A stretch of 64,000 nucleotides of DNA. Source: Flagellimonas lutimaris. Its GTDB lineage: Bacteria > Bacteroidota > Bacteroidia > Flavobacteriales > Flavobacteriaceae. A model generated the notes under the pieces. The model worked only from the letters and a program-made list of their open reading frames with translations, was not told where the DNA came from and made no database searches. Numbering within the stretch: the stretch's first letter is position 1; each line of letters starts with the position of its first letter. The stretch lies in assembly GCF_003581615.1 (NCBI RefSeq), contig NZ_QXFH01000070.1, positions 124,001 to 188,000 on the forward strand, read 5' to 3'. This document shows positions 45,185 through 56,897 of the stretch, in pieces. The position numbers were made by a program, and so were the translations under genes.

Positions 45185-45826
45185 ATGAAATTAAAAAAGG
45201 AACTACCCTTGATTGGCATTGTGCTATTGCCCTTTTTATACTTGGCCTATATTTGGAACCAACTGCCCGCTGAAGTTCCACTACATTATAACATTAAAGG
45301 AGAGGTAGACCGCTACGGAGATAAATCGGAACTTATCTTAATCCCTGTTCTAACTTCCCTGCTTATCTACCTGATTTTTTTGGCAGTTCCCTATATTGAC
45401 CCAAAAAAACAGATTCAAAAAATGGGAAAGAAATACGATACCTTAAAATTGGTCATCACTACGTTTATGTCGATTCTGGCGCTGTTTATTATTTATACTG
45501 CTAAAAACCAATCTTTTGCCAACTCCAATTATGTTTTGTTGTTATGTGGAGTCCTTTTCATCATATTTGGCAACTACTTTAAGACTATTAAGCCAAATTA
45601 TTTTATCGGTATTCGTACTCCCTGGAGCTTGGAAAGCGAGGGTGTTTGGAAAGAAACCCATAAACTCGCTGGTAAAATTTGGTTTATTGGTGGTTTAATA
45701 GTCATCCTTAGCAGCTTAATCTTTAATGAAAAAATTAATGTCATTATTTTTATGGGTAGCATTGCCATAATGGTTTTGATTCCTGTTGCCCATTCCTATT
45801 TGCTGTTCAAAAAACAGAAAGCATAG
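45185..45826 (+). CDS. sdpI: SdpI-family membrane protein
   Basis: A 213-residue protein with about six hydrophobic segments. The N-terminal part is DUF1648-like (LPAEVPLHYNIKGEVDRYGDK) and the C-terminal part has the SdpI signature NYFIGIRTPWSLESEGVWKETHKLAGKIW. SdpI in Bacillus gives immunity to the SdpC cannibalism toxin and holds the repressor SdpR at the membrane. No SdpC-like toxin or its export genes are visible nearby, so here it may be a stand-alone stress or immunity module. It is co-transcribed with sdpR. Confidence 0.85.
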   Translation: MKLKKELPLIGIVLLPFLYLAYIWNQLPAEVPLHYNIKGEVDRYGDKSELILIPVLTSLLIYLIFLAVPYIDPKKQIQKMGKKYDTLKLVITTFMSILALFIIYTAKNQSFANSNYVLLLCGVLFIIFGNYFKTIKPNYFIGIRTPWSLESEGVWKETHKLAGKIWFIGGLIVILSSLIFNEKINVIIFMGSIAIMVLIPVAHSYLLFKKQKA

Positions 45827-45905
45827 CGTATTGATTAAATAACTAAAGTAGATTTCTTAAGGGTTGACAAGTAATCCCTATCTTAGTTAACCTATTGCGA
45901 AGTAT

Positions 45906-46421
45906 ATGACCAAGATTTTTTTTCCTCTTATTTTATCCCTTCTAATTCTTTCCTGTGCCGAAAAAACCAAGAAAGAGGTGAGTTCCATTGACCCAATAAA
46001 CTGGAGCAATCGTACCGCCAATATCCCTGAACAAGATTCTTTGTTGAATGGGACGTCTTACCTTTCGGTTTATTCCGAAATTTATAGTGAAACGGAACAC
46101 CGAACACATAACCTCACCAGCACTATTAGTATGCGGAACACTAACCTGAAGGATACCATTTACATCAATAAAGCAGAGTATTTTGATACAAAGGGCAATT
46201 CCATAAGAACTTATTTTGAGGAGCCAATCTACATTAAACCGATGGAAACCGTAGAAATTGTGATTGATGAAAAAGACCGATCGGGTGGAACAGGGGCCAA
46301 TTTCCTTTTTCAATGGTCTATAAAACCCAACTCCCACAAACCCTATTTTGAAGGTGTCATGATTTCAACATCGGGACAACAAGGACTTTCCTTCACTACC
46401 CAAGGCCGCAGAGTGGATTAG
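45906..46421 (+). CDS. DUF3124 lipoprotein
   Basis: A 171-residue lipoprotein (lipobox LILSC, Cys17). The beta-rich body matches DUF3124: LSVYSEIYSETEHRTHNLTSTISMRNTN, and the end EKDRSGGTGANFLFQW. The function is unknown. It stands 79 bases after sdpI in the same direction and lies before fhs. The name is by pattern only. Confidence 0.75.
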   Translation: MTKIFFPLILSLLILSCAEKTKKEVSSIDPINWSNRTANIPEQDSLLNGTSYLSVYSEIYSETEHRTHNLTSTISMRNTNLKDTIYINKAEYFDTKGNSIRTYFEEPIYIKPMETVEIVIDEKDRSGGTGANFLFQWSIKPNSHKPYFEGVMISTSGQQGLSFTTQGRRVD

Positions 46422-46528
46422 TTCTCCCAAGGGTTACATATGTCATAGTTTTACTCCTCTAATTATAGTATCTTGTGTATCATTTTTGGGGAAAACCTTT
46501 GTTTCCCATGCGCATAAAAAACTACACT

Positions 46529-48196
46529 ATGACCGATTTACAAATCGCCAAAGGTGTTTCTTTGAAACACATTTCTACCATTGCAGAAAAATTTGGAATC
46601 GACCCTGAGAACATTGAAATGTTCGGTAAATACAAGGCAAAACTTCCGTTAAAAGCCATAAATCGAGAAAAAGCTCAAGAAAGTAACCTTATTTTGGTAT
46701 CAGCCATTTCCCCCACCCCTGCTGGGGAAGGAAAAACAACCATGTCCATCGGACTTTCCGAAGGACTGAACCGTTTGGATAAAAAATCAACTGTGGTTTT
46801 AAGGGAACCATCGTTGGGACCTGTTTTTGGAATCAAAGGAGGCGCTACGGGAGGCGGCTATTCCCAAGTATTGCCCATGGAGGATATCAACCTGCATTTT
46901 ACAGGTGATTTTGCCGCCATCGAAAAGGCGCACAACCTATTATCGGCCATTATTGACAATAATATTCAGAGTAAGATCAATTCTTTACGCCTTGACCCCA
47001 GAACCATAGGCTGGAAACGGGTTATGGACATGAACGACCGTTCTCTGCGCCATATTATCGTAGGACTTGGCGGTACAGCTTCGGGCGTGCCTAGGGAAAC
47101 CGGTTTCGATATTACGGCGGCTTCCGAAATTATGGCCATACTTTGCTTGGCCGAAAGCCTGAGCGACCTAAAAAAGCGATTGGGAAACATTTTTGTGGGG
47201 TATGCCTACGACAAAAAACCTATATACGCCAAAGATTTGAAAGCTGAAGGTGCCATGGCAGCCTTACTAAAAGATGCCATAAAGCCCAATCTAGTGCAGA
47301 CAATAGAAGGGAACCCTGCCATTATCCATGGTGGTCCTTTTGCCAATATTGCACAGGGAACCAATTCTGTAATCGCTACCTTGATGGGTATGTCCCATTC
47401 CGATTATACCGTTACGGAAGCTGGATTTGGATTTGATTTGGGAGCTGAAAAATTCTTTGATATCAAATGTCAAAGTGCCCATTTAAAACCTAAGGCCGTT
47501 GTGCTTACCACTACCATTCGCGCCTTAAAATACCATGGTGGCGCAGATTTAAAATCCTTGACAGAACCCAATGTGGAAGCTTTGAAAAAAGGCCTTCCCA
47601 ATTTGGAGAAGCATTTGGAAAATATTGCAAAATTCAATGTGGTTCCCGTGATTGCCATCAATAAATTTGTTTCGGACACAGATGAAGAAATAGCGGTAAT
47701 TAAAGCATTAGCGGTATCAAAAGGTGTTCGAGTAGCCGTTGCCAATGTTTGGGAAAACGGCGGTGAAGGTGCAGAAGATTTGGCCAAATCAGTTATTGAA
47801 ACCGTAGAATCCAAAGCTTCGGAATTTAAACCCCTTTATGATTGGAAATCAACCGTGAAAGATAAAATAGCGACCATCGCTACCGAAATTTATGGTGCAG
47901 AATACGTGGATTACACCTCCAAAGCCAAAGCTGATTTAAGAAAAATTACTGACCTTGGTCTAGATCAATTGCCCGTTTGTATTGCCAAGACACAAAAATC
48001 CCTGTCAGACAATCCAAAACTGTTGGGCAGACCCAAGGATTTTATTATTACGGTGCGAGAAATTGAAATTGCCGTTGGTGCTGGTTTTTTGATTCCGATA
48101 ACAGGTAACATTATGCGCATGCCCGGATTGCCAGCGCATCCAGCCTCCGAAGGAATCGACATCAATGATGACGGTGAAATTACAGGCTTGTTCTAA
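46529..48196 (+). CDS. fhs: Formate--tetrahydrofolate ligase
   Basis: A protein of 555 residues from the ATG at 46529 (MTDLQIAKGVSLKHISTIAE). The P-loop AISPTPAGEGKTTMSIGL, the folate/formate region REPSLGPVFGIKGGATGGGYSQVLPMEDINLHFTGDF and the C-terminal AHPASEGIDINDDGEITGLF match the one-carbon enzyme that makes 10-formyl-THF. Upstream in-frame starts (46475, 46508) add a leader absent from relatives. It supplies formyl groups for purines and initiator tRNA; the glycine-tRNA ligase gene lies tail to tail 4 bases away. Confidence 0.96.
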   Translation: MTDLQIAKGVSLKHISTIAEKFGIDPENIEMFGKYKAKLPLKAINREKAQESNLILVSAISPTPAGEGKTTMSIGLSEGLNRLDKKSTVVLREPSLGPVFGIKGGATGGGYSQVLPMEDINLHFTGDFAAIEKAHNLLSAIIDNNIQSKINSLRLDPRTIGWKRVMDMNDRSLRHIIVGLGGTASGVPRETGFDITAASEIMAILCLAESLSDLKKRLGNIFVGYAYDKKPIYAKDLKAEGAMAALLKDAIKPNLVQTIEGNPAIIHGGPFANIAQGTNSVIATLMGMSHSDYTVTEAGFGFDLGAEKFFDIKCQSAHLKPKAVVLTTTIRALKYHGGADLKSLTEPNVEALKKGLPNLEKHLENIAKFNVVPVIAINKFVSDTDEEIAVIKALAVSKGVRVAVANVWENGGEGAEDLAKSVIETVESKASEFKPLYDWKSTVKDKIATIATEIYGAEYVDYTSKAKADLRKITDLGLDQLPVCIAKTQKSLSDNPKLLGRPKDFIITVREIEIAVGAGFLIPITGNIMRMPGLPAHPASEGIDINDDGEITGLF

Positions 48197-48199
48197 ACC

Positions 48200-49741
48200 T
48201 TAGATTTTCTGTAACCAATAGCGCATATCCACTTCTTTGGAGATGATATCCTTCACCTCCGAAAGTTTCACACGACTTTGCTCCATAGTATCCCTATGCC
48301 TAATGGTAACCGTTTCGTCTTCCAATGTTTGATGGTCAACCGTGACACAGAATGGTGTTCCTGCCGCATCTTGACGTCGATAACGACGACCTACGGCATC
48401 CTTTTCATCATAATCAACATTGAAATCCCATTTTAGCTCATCCACCAATTTTTGGGCAACTTCAGGAAGACCATCTCTTTTCAACAGTGGAAGTACAGCT
48501 ACCTTGTTAGGCGCAAGAACTGCTGGAATCTTAAGTACAGTACGCGTTGAACCATTTTCAAGTTCCTCTTCTTGCAATGAATTGGAGAACACCGCCAAGA
48601 ACATACGATCTAATCCTATGGAAGTTTCCAACACATAAGGAGTATAGCTCTTGTTTTCCTCATGGTCAAAATATTGGAGTTTTTTACCTGAGAATTCCTC
48701 ATGCTTGCTCAAGTCGAAATCGGTTCGGGAATGGATTCCCTCCAACTCCTTGAATCCGAATGGGAACCTGAATTCGATATCAGCAGCGGCATCGGCGTAG
48801 TGGGCCAATTTTTCATGGTCGTGGAAACGGTAATTGTCTTCACCCATTCCAAGGGAAAGATGCCACTTCATACGTTTTTCTTTCCAAGCTTCGTACCACT
48901 CCATTTGGGTACCTGGTTTTATAAAGAATTGCATTTCCATCTGTTCAAATTCTCTCATACGGAAGATAAACTGACGGGCTACAATCTCGTTACGGAAGGC
49001 TTTACCTGTCTGGGCAATCCCAAACGGAATCTTCATCCTTCCGGTTTTCTGGACGTTCAAAAAGTTGACAAATATACCTTGTGCGGTTTCTGGACGAAGG
49101 TACAGGTCCATGGCACTATCGGCAGATGCTCCCAACTTGGTTCCAAACATTAGGTTGAACTGCTTGACATCGGTCCAGTTTTTAGACCCTGAAAGTGGGC
49201 ATGCAATCTCCAATTCCTCGATCAAGGCTTTTACATCGGCCAAATCTTCATTCTCGAGAGATTTTCCCATACGTTTTAGGATACTATCAGCCTTTTCCTG
49301 ATAGCCTATTACCCTATTATTGGTCGCAAGGAATTGTTCTTTGTCGAAGCTATCGCCAAATCGTTTGGCAGCCTTTTTTACCTCTTTTTCAATCTTGGCT
49401 TCAATCTTGGCGACATAATCCTCGATTAAAACGTCGGCACGGTATCTTTTTTTGGAATCCTTGTTATCAATCAAAGGGTCGTTAAAGGCATCCACGTGGC
49501 CCGAAGCCTTCCAAGTAGTTGGATGCATAAATATGGCGGCATCGATGCCCACAATGTTCTCGTTGAGCTGCACCATGGCCTTCCACCAATATTCGCGAAT
49601 GTTCTTCTTTAGCTCAGCTCCGTTTTGACCATAGTCGTAAACTGCACTAAGTCCATCATAAATCTCACTGGATTGAAATACATATCCGTATTCCTTTGCG
49701 TGGGAGATAACCTTCTTAAAAATGTCTTCCTGATTTGCCAT
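48200..49741 (-). CDS. glyS: Glycine--tRNA ligase (single-chain, dimeric type)
   Basis: A 513-residue class-II aminoacyl-tRNA synthetase of the eukaryote/archaeal-like alpha2 kind, not the alpha2beta2 bacterial type. Motif 1/2/3 and the glycine pocket are visible: YLRPETAQGIFVNFLNV, FGIAQTGKAFRNEIVARQFIFRMREFEQMEMQFF and TSIGLDRMFLAVF. A C-terminal anticodon-binding domain runs about 410-510 (KVAVLPLLKRDGL; DAAGTPFCVTVDHQTLEDETVTIRHRDT). The operon partner is none; it is convergent with fhs. The naming glyS/glyQS varies between databases. Confidence 0.95.
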   Translation of the reverse strand: MANQEDIFKKVISHAKEYGYVFQSSEIYDGLSAVYDYGQNGAELKKNIREYWWKAMVQLNENIVGIDAAIFMHPTTWKASGHVDAFNDPLIDNKDSKKRYRADVLIEDYVAKIEAKIEKEVKKAAKRFGDSFDKEQFLATNNRVIGYQEKADSILKRMGKSLENEDLADVKALIEELEIACPLSGSKNWTDVKQFNLMFGTKLGASADSAMDLYLRPETAQGIFVNFLNVQKTGRMKIPFGIAQTGKAFRNEIVARQFIFRMREFEQMEMQFFIKPGTQMEWYEAWKEKRMKWHLSLGMGEDNYRFHDHEKLAHYADAAADIEFRFPFGFKELEGIHSRTDFDLSKHEEFSGKKLQYFDHEENKSYTPYVLETSIGLDRMFLAVFSNSLQEEELENGSTRTVLKIPAVLAPNKVAVLPLLKRDGLPEVAQKLVDELKWDFNVDYDEKDAVGRRYRRQDAAGTPFCVTVDHQTLEDETVTIRHRDTMEQSRVKLSEVKDIISKEVDMRYWLQKI

Positions 49742-49777
49742 TGGGCAAAAATAGAATTTTACCCAAAAAGAAGTATG

Positions 49778-50674
49778 CTATTTCAGTTGAAATTCAGTAG
49801 AAGCCAACAATCTTTCGTCTTCAAAGACATTTAGGGTATAAATTCCCTCGGGCAAAGAGCCTTCTGGAACAGTGATAGCATCACAAATACTGATTTCCTT
49901 TCCAGTATATACAATCTCTACTCTTTTACTGTAGGTGTTACCACTAACTGATATAGTGCTGGCATTATCCTCGATAACGGCCATGTTTGGGCCCAAAAAC
50001 TGAAGATAGAGCACTTTAATATCTCCATCTGAATTGGGATCACTTAGAATAGTGACACACCCTCTCAACTTCTCTATTACTGAAGCCTTATTGGTCTTGA
50101 TGGGTCTGCCTGCCCTTAACCTAAATCCGCTACCTTCGGCATCCTGCAATTTTAGATAGCTTTTTATTCGGAGTTCCCTAGTAAGTTCCTTATTGGTCTC
50201 GCGCAGCAAAGATTCTGTCTGTTGCATATTATTGGCCCTGCCCCGCAGTTCTTCCAACTGTTTTAAGGTCTCATCGTACTTGCTGGCCAATAAGCTATTG
50301 TTGTACCGAAGAAAGTTGTTCTTGAGTTTTAGGCTGTCAAAGCGCACTTCCAATTTGCGAAGTTCCTTTCTGGTCTCCTTCAATTTGGTTATGCTAAAGT
50401 TTAATCTTCCCACAGAGTCGAGCAATTGTTGTACTCGGAAGCGAGAAGTTTGCAATTCGATTTCGTTGACTTCGTTTAAACCTGACAAACGATCAACCTC
50501 AGCTCTCATCAATGTTAAATCTTTTACCAAAAGTCCCTTTTCCTCTTCCAAATAAATCATTTGGTTTTTGGATTGTGCGTAGCTGTAATAAAAGGCAATA
50601 AGAATCCCCACAATAACCGCTGCCATTGCGGCAAAGATAATTTTGTAGTTGAAATTGTTATCTTGGGAGTTCAT
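49778..50674 (-). CDS. Membrane-anchored coiled-coil protein
   Basis: A 298-residue protein with one N-terminal hydrophobic helix (about residues 11-30, IIFAAMAAVIVGILIAFYYS), a long Leu/Glu/Lys heptad region (about 38-160, predicted coiled coil) and a beta-rich C-terminal domain of about 120 residues with FQLK at the end. The function is unknown; the shape suggests an envelope structural or regulatory protein. Its ATG (50674-50672) shares the CATG tetranucleotide with a candidate ComF start on the other strand. It lies 37 bases upstream of glyS in the same direction. Confidence 0.7.
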   Translation of the reverse strand: MNSQDNNFNYKIIFAAMAAVIVGILIAFYYSYAQSKNQMIYLEEEKGLLVKDLTLMRAEVDRLSGLNEVNEIELQTSRFRVQQLLDSVGRLNFSITKLKETRKELRKLEVRFDSLKLKNNFLRYNNSLLASKYDETLKQLEELRGRANNMQQTESLLRETNKELTRELRIKSYLKLQDAEGSGFRLRAGRPIKTNKASVIEKLRGCVTILSDPNSDGDIKVLYLQFLGPNMAVIEDNASTISVSGNTYSKRVEIVYTGKEISICDAITVPEGSLPEGIYTLNVFEDERLLASTEFQLK

Positions 50675-51419
50675 GGGGTTGACAGTCTACTCTAATAATG
50701 TAAAAGATTTGACACCAAAAAGGTTGGCTAAGATAATAAACGAGATTAACAACATCCTATTGCCAAGGGTATGTTTTGGATGTAATACGCAATTATTTAG
50801 GGAAGAGCACATTTTGTGTGCCGTTTGTCGACACGATGTGCCACTCACCGATCATAACTATCTGGAAGAAAATGAAGTGGGCCGTATATTTTATGGTAGA
50901 ATTCCTATTAAAAAAGCTGCTTCTTTTGTTTTTTTCTCAAAAAATGGACTAGTAAAAAATTTATTGCACTGGCTCAAATACAAAAATCAGGAGCAAATCG
51001 GAAGCTTTTTTGGTGACTGGTGCGGAGCACTTTTAAAGGAAGATGAACACCTTAAAAACATTGATGTCGTGGTACCTGTTCCTTTACATCCCAAAAAACA
51101 AAAAAAACGGGGCTACAATCAAGTGGCTCAATTTGCCCATAAAATAGCAGAAAATATTGGAGCAGAATATTGTGATGATTGGCTGATCAAAGTAAAAAAC
51201 ATAAAGACCCAGACCAAAAAAGGCCGACAATGGCGGTGGGAAAGTTCAAAAGATGCCTTCAAACTAAATACTTCAAATGGGAGAACGTTTAAACATGTGC
51301 TTTTGGTGGACGATGTCATCACTACGGGAGCTACCATTGAATCGTGCCCACAAACACTTCTCCAACAAAAAGAAGTGGAGGTTTCGGTATTGAGTACGGC
51401 CATGGTACCAGAGGGTTAA
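50673..51419 (+). CDS. comF: ComF-family phosphoribosyltransferase
   Basis: A protein of about 248 residues with a phosphoribosyltransferase motif HVLLVDDVITTGATI near the C-terminus and an N-terminal Cys quartet (CFGCNTQL...CAVCRHD) fitting a zinc site. PVPLHPKKQKKRGYNQVAQFA matches the ComF family, required for DNA uptake in competent bacteria. The start is uncertain: ATG at 50673 overlaps the start of the divergent coiled-coil gene, and a later TTG is possible. The Ig-like lipoprotein gene starts 65 bases after the stop. Confidence 0.82.
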   Translation: MGLTVYSNNVKDLTPKRLAKIINEINNILLPRVCFGCNTQLFREEHILCAVCRHDVPLTDHNYLEENEVGRIFYGRIPIKKAASFVFFSKNGLVKNLLHWLKYKNQEQIGSFFGDWCGALLKEDEHLKNIDVVVPVPLHPKKQKKRGYNQVAQFAHKIAENIGAEYCDDWLIKVKNIKTQTKKGRQWRWESSKDAFKLNTSNGRTFKHVLLVDDVITTGATIESCPQTLLQQKEVEVSVLSTAMVPEG

Positions 51420-51484
51420 AATTTATTAATGCGGCATTCCAGTTTTCAAATAAGTTGTTTCTTTGTTCCACATTATTTTTAGGC

Positions 51485-53104
51485 ATGGTGTACTTAAAAA
51501 AATTGTTGGGACTTCTTTTTTTCGCTTTTATGGCATTGGCTCTATGGCAATGTGCTAAGCGGGGTTCTCCCAGCGGTGGTCCAAAAGATGTTACACCCCC
51601 AGAACTGATAAGGGCCGAACCGGCAAATTTTACTACCAACTTTAAGGCTGAAAAAATACGTCTCTACTTTGATGAACTTATCAAGTTGGAAGATGTGCAA
51701 AACCAGTTAGTAGTTTCGCCTCCATTTAAGAACCCGGCCGAAATAACTCCTATGGGGGCACCCAGCAAGTATATTGAGGTAGTAATAAAAGATACGCTTC
51801 GGGAAAACACCACCTACACCATTAATTTTGGACAAAGTATTGTGGACAATAACGAAGGAAATCCCAATAGCTTTTTAAGTTATGTGTTCTCCACTGGGGA
51901 TTATCTTGATTCGCTTACGGTTTCCGGTGCAGTAAAAGATGCTGTTAACCGAAAAGCAGATGAATTTATAAGTGTAATGCTCTATGAATTAGACAGCACC
52001 TATAATGATTCCACCATATACAAAGAACCCCCGTTGTATATTACCAATACAGGAGATAGCTTGCCCCTTTTTGAATTAAGAAACCTGAAAGCTGGAAAAT
52101 ATGCGTTGTTTGGCCTAAAAGATGTAAACAAGAACAACATGTTCGACCAAGGGCAAGATAAAATTGGGTTTATAGAGGATACCATTATAATTCCAACGGA
52201 TTCCATTTACTTACTGAACCTATTTCGGGAACAGTTAAATTATAAAACTTCTGTGCCAAGCTTAGTTGCCAAAAATAAAATTATTTTTGGGTATCAGGGG
52301 GATTATAGGAATATGAATATTGAAACCCTGACTTCGCTTCCCGACTCTGTTAAGACCACCATATTAAAAGAACGGGATAAAGACACCCTAAATTACTGGT
52401 TCACTCCAACCGATTTAGATTCCATTAATTTTATAGTACAGAATGAGAAGGCACAGGTTCTAGACACTTTTACAGTAAAAATACGGGAGCTACCCATAGA
52501 TTCTCTAAAACTTACTGCATCGATTAGCGGAAAACTTAATTTTGAAGATACATTTAGTGTTTTGTCCAACACGCCGATTGTCGCTTTGGACACCAGCAAT
52601 ATATCATTGAATATCAGCGATTCCATTCCTGCAACTTACACCTATGAATTGGACACCTTGAAAAACAAAATCGATTTTGCTTTTGAATTGGAGCCCAATC
52701 AAAAATATTCCTTTTCCTTTTTACCAGGGGCCATTACCGATTTCTTCGGAGTACAAAATGATACGTTGGACTACAATTTGTCCACAGGAAGTTTTGCTGA
52801 TTATGGTAATCTAAGAATGGTTTTGGGTGGTGCTGTAACCTTTCCCGTAATCGTGCAATTGACCAACGAAAAAGGAGAGGTGAAACGGGAGATTTTTGCT
52901 TCTGAATCCCAAATTTTCGAATTCAATAATTTAGATCCGGGCAACTATATAGCCCGTGTCGTATTGGATGGAAATGGAAATGGCAAGATGGATACAGGTA
53001 ACTATCTTGAAAAAATCCAACCTGAAAAGGTAAGCTATTACCCGGGTGTTATTGAAATTCGGGCCAACTGGGAAAAGGAAGAAACCTTTATCCTTTCAAA
53101 CTAA
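51485..53104 (+). CDS. Lipoprotein with Ig-like domain (BIG_5 type)
   Basis: A 539-residue exported lipoprotein from the ATG at 51485 (MVYLKKLLGLLFFAFMALALWQC, Cys23). An N-terminal Ig-like/BIG_5 domain (about 30-130; PSGGPKDVTPPELIRAEPANFTTNFKAEKIRLYFDE) is followed by repeating beta-domains and a closing FNNLDPGNYIARVVLDGNGNGKMDTGNYLEKIQPEKV. The function is unknown; the fold suits a surface or adhesion-type role. An ORF reading in from 51344 lies inside comF and was not used. It overlaps the omega-amidase gene tail by 17 bases on the opposite strand. Confidence 0.75.
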   Translation: MVYLKKLLGLLFFAFMALALWQCAKRGSPSGGPKDVTPPELIRAEPANFTTNFKAEKIRLYFDELIKLEDVQNQLVVSPPFKNPAEITPMGAPSKYIEVVIKDTLRENTTYTINFGQSIVDNNEGNPNSFLSYVFSTGDYLDSLTVSGAVKDAVNRKADEFISVMLYELDSTYNDSTIYKEPPLYITNTGDSLPLFELRNLKAGKYALFGLKDVNKNNMFDQGQDKIGFIEDTIIIPTDSIYLLNLFREQLNYKTSVPSLVAKNKIIFGYQGDYRNMNIETLTSLPDSVKTTILKERDKDTLNYWFTPTDLDSINFIVQNEKAQVLDTFTVKIRELPIDSLKLTASISGKLNFEDTFSVLSNTPIVALDTSNISLNISDSIPATYTYELDTLKNKIDFAFELEPNQKYSFSFLPGAITDFFGVQNDTLDYNLSTGSFADYGNLRMVLGGAVTFPVIVQLTNEKGEVKREIFASESQIFEFNNLDPGNYIARVVLDGNGNGKMDTGNYLEKIQPEKVSYYPGVIEIRANWEKEETFILSN

Positions 53105-53864
53105 AACGGTCCCGATCTTCCAAAAACCTTAATTTTTTTCGAGTAGACTCAATATGTTTTTTGTCTAAAGTGGCATAAATAATCTCTTCATCCTTGGAAA
53201 AAGCCAATGGCTCGCCCAGTACATCATAAACTGCGGAATGTCCAGGATATTGAAAATCCAAACCATCCTTTCCTGTTCGATTTACCCCGATACAATAGGC
53301 CATATTTTCTATAGCTCTTGCTTTAAGAAGGGTATCCCAAGCATTGATTCTTTTTTTGGGCCAATTGGCCACATAGATCAACAAATCGTAATCCTCGGTA
53401 TTTCTAGCCCAAACCGGAAACCGAAGGTCATAACAAATCATGGGACAAATTTTGAATCCTTTGTATTCAAAAATGAGTTTTTCATTGCCTGCTTCGTAAA
53501 CTTCATCTTCACCAGCCAAGGTAAAAGTGTGCTTTTTGTCATACGTTTCTATTTCTCCTTCTGATGAAATAAAATATAAACGGTTAAAGAATTTGCCATT
53601 TTCCTGAAAAATGATACTTCCAACAAGTGCTACCCTGTAATCTTGTGCCATTCGCTGCATCCATTTTACCGTGATATCCCCTTCGGAAATATCAATGTTT
53701 TGAGGCTTCATTGTGAAACCTGTTGTAAACATTTCTGGTAATACTATCAAATCTACTTTATCGGGAATACCACCTATTTTTTCTTCAAACATTTTCCTGT
53801 TGCTAACTGGATCTTCCCAGTGCAAATCAGTTTGAATCAAGGCAATGTTCAAAGTTGTGGACAT
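53088..53864 (-). CDS. Nitrilase-family omega-amidase
   Basis: A 258-residue carbon-nitrogen hydrolase. The Glu-Lys-Cys triad is Glu44 (LPEMFTTGF), Lys110 (ETYDKKHTF) and Cys144 (CPMICYDLRFPVWARN). It resembles E. coli YafV and human Nit2, which hydrolyse alpha-ketoglutaramate in glutamine/methionine-salvage metabolism. Length is normal. Its stop overlaps the last 17 bases of the Ig-like gene tail to tail, and the ankyrin gene ends 1 base upstream on the same strand. Confidence 0.9.
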   Translation of the reverse strand: MSTTLNIALIQTDLHWEDPVSNRKMFEEKIGGIPDKVDLIVLPEMFTTGFTMKPQNIDISEGDITVKWMQRMAQDYRVALVGSIIFQENGKFFNRLYFISSEGEIETYDKKHTFTLAGEDEVYEAGNEKLIFEYKGFKICPMICYDLRFPVWARNTEDYDLLIYVANWPKKRINAWDTLLKARAIENMAYCIGVNRTGKDGLDFQYPGHSAVYDVLGEPLAFSKDEEIIYATLDKKHIESTRKKLRFLEDRDRFSLKG

Positions 53865-54341
53865 CTAGTATTTTTTTAAAATTTCTTCCATTTCTTTATT
53901 TCCCTGCTCCAGAACAAGGTCCATTGCAGTTTTCCCTCTGGCATCTTTTACAGAGGCATCCGCACCTTTTTTTAAGAGAAGTTCAGCGATATCTTTACGA
54001 TTGAAGGTTACAGCATAGATGAGACAGGTGGCTCCCATGGCATTTTTTTGGCTGACATTGGCCCCTGCATCGATCAATTTTTGTGCAATGCTGGTAAACC
54101 CTTTGAAGCAAACACCCATTAGAGCAGTATTTCCTGAACCGTCCAAAGCATCCACTTGGGCTCCTTTGCTCAATAGAAGTTCTACAATATCCTCATGCCC
54201 ATAATAAGCCGCCAACAATAATGGTGTGGATCCCCTTTCATCTTTCGTCTCCAAAAAATTCGGGTTGTTTTCCAATAGGTTTTCAACAGATTGTGAGCTC
54301 CCGTTGCGTATTTGATTGAAGAGTTCCTCTTTTTGTTTCAT
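53865..54341 (-). CDS. Ankyrin-repeat protein next to katG
   Basis: A protein of 158 residues from the ATG at 54341 (MKQKEELFNQIRNGS), with about four ankyrin repeats: GSTPLLLAAYYGHEDIVELLLSKGAQVDA; GNTALMGVCFKGFTSIAQKLIDAGANVSQ; GATCLIYAVTFNRKDIAELLLKKGADASV; GKTAMDLVLEQGNKEME. There is no signal peptide from this start. In Pseudomonas and Campylobacter an ankyrin protein beside a catalase gene supports catalase activity; the same arrangement here, downstream of katG, suggests the same role (inference). A hairpin lies between katG and this gene. Confidence 0.8.
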   Translation of the reverse strand: MKQKEELFNQIRNGSSQSVENLLENNPNFLETKDERGSTPLLLAAYYGHEDIVELLLSKGAQVDALDGSGNTALMGVCFKGFTSIAQKLIDAGANVSQKNAMGATCLIYAVTFNRKDIAELLLKKGADASVKDARGKTAMDLVLEQGNKEMEEILKKY

Positions 54342-54359
54342 AGCTATTTGAAAGTTATA

Positions 54360-54392
54360 AAAAAACTGCCACAACCTTATTGGTCATGGCAG
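54360..54392 (-). terminator. Hairpin between katG and the ankyrin gene
   Basis: CTGCCA / TGGCAG arms with an inner ACC/GGT pairing; on the minus strand the hairpin is followed by TTTTTTAT. It would end or attenuate the katG transcript before the ankyrin gene. Confidence 0.55.
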
Positions 54393-54439
54393 CATTTGAA
54401 ATTAATTTTCCTTTCTATTTTTTACTCTGAATGGATTAA

Positions 54440-56695
<2,256 letters not shown>

Positions 56696-56866
56696 TTACT
56701 AAAAATACAAAATCACACTCCCTTATCATAGAGGTTTGATATTAAAATACTATTAAAACATAGCTGTTCTCTATTGCAAGTTGATTCGATCAGAAAAATC
56801 TTAACTCAAATGCTTTTCTTAACAATTATTGGGAAAGCCTATCCTAAAATCCGCGACTAGGTTTTC

Positions 56867-56874
56867 TAACTTTG
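56867..56874 (+). promoter_or_regulatory. Candidate -7 box of the SYLF gene
   Basis: TAACTTTG fits TAnnTTTG, 24 bases before the ATG at 56898. Confidence 0.45.
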
Positions 56875-56897
56875 AGTGAATACAAAAAACAATAAAT

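Noticed and set aside
49778-50674. SMC/chromosome-partition role for the coiled-coil protein
   Set aside because: It has no ATPase motifs; only a transmembrane helix and a coiled coil can be seen.
51344-51484. Longer start for the Ig-like lipoprotein
   Set aside because: It would begin inside comF and place the lipobox far from the N-terminus; the ATG at 51485 gives a proper signal peptide.
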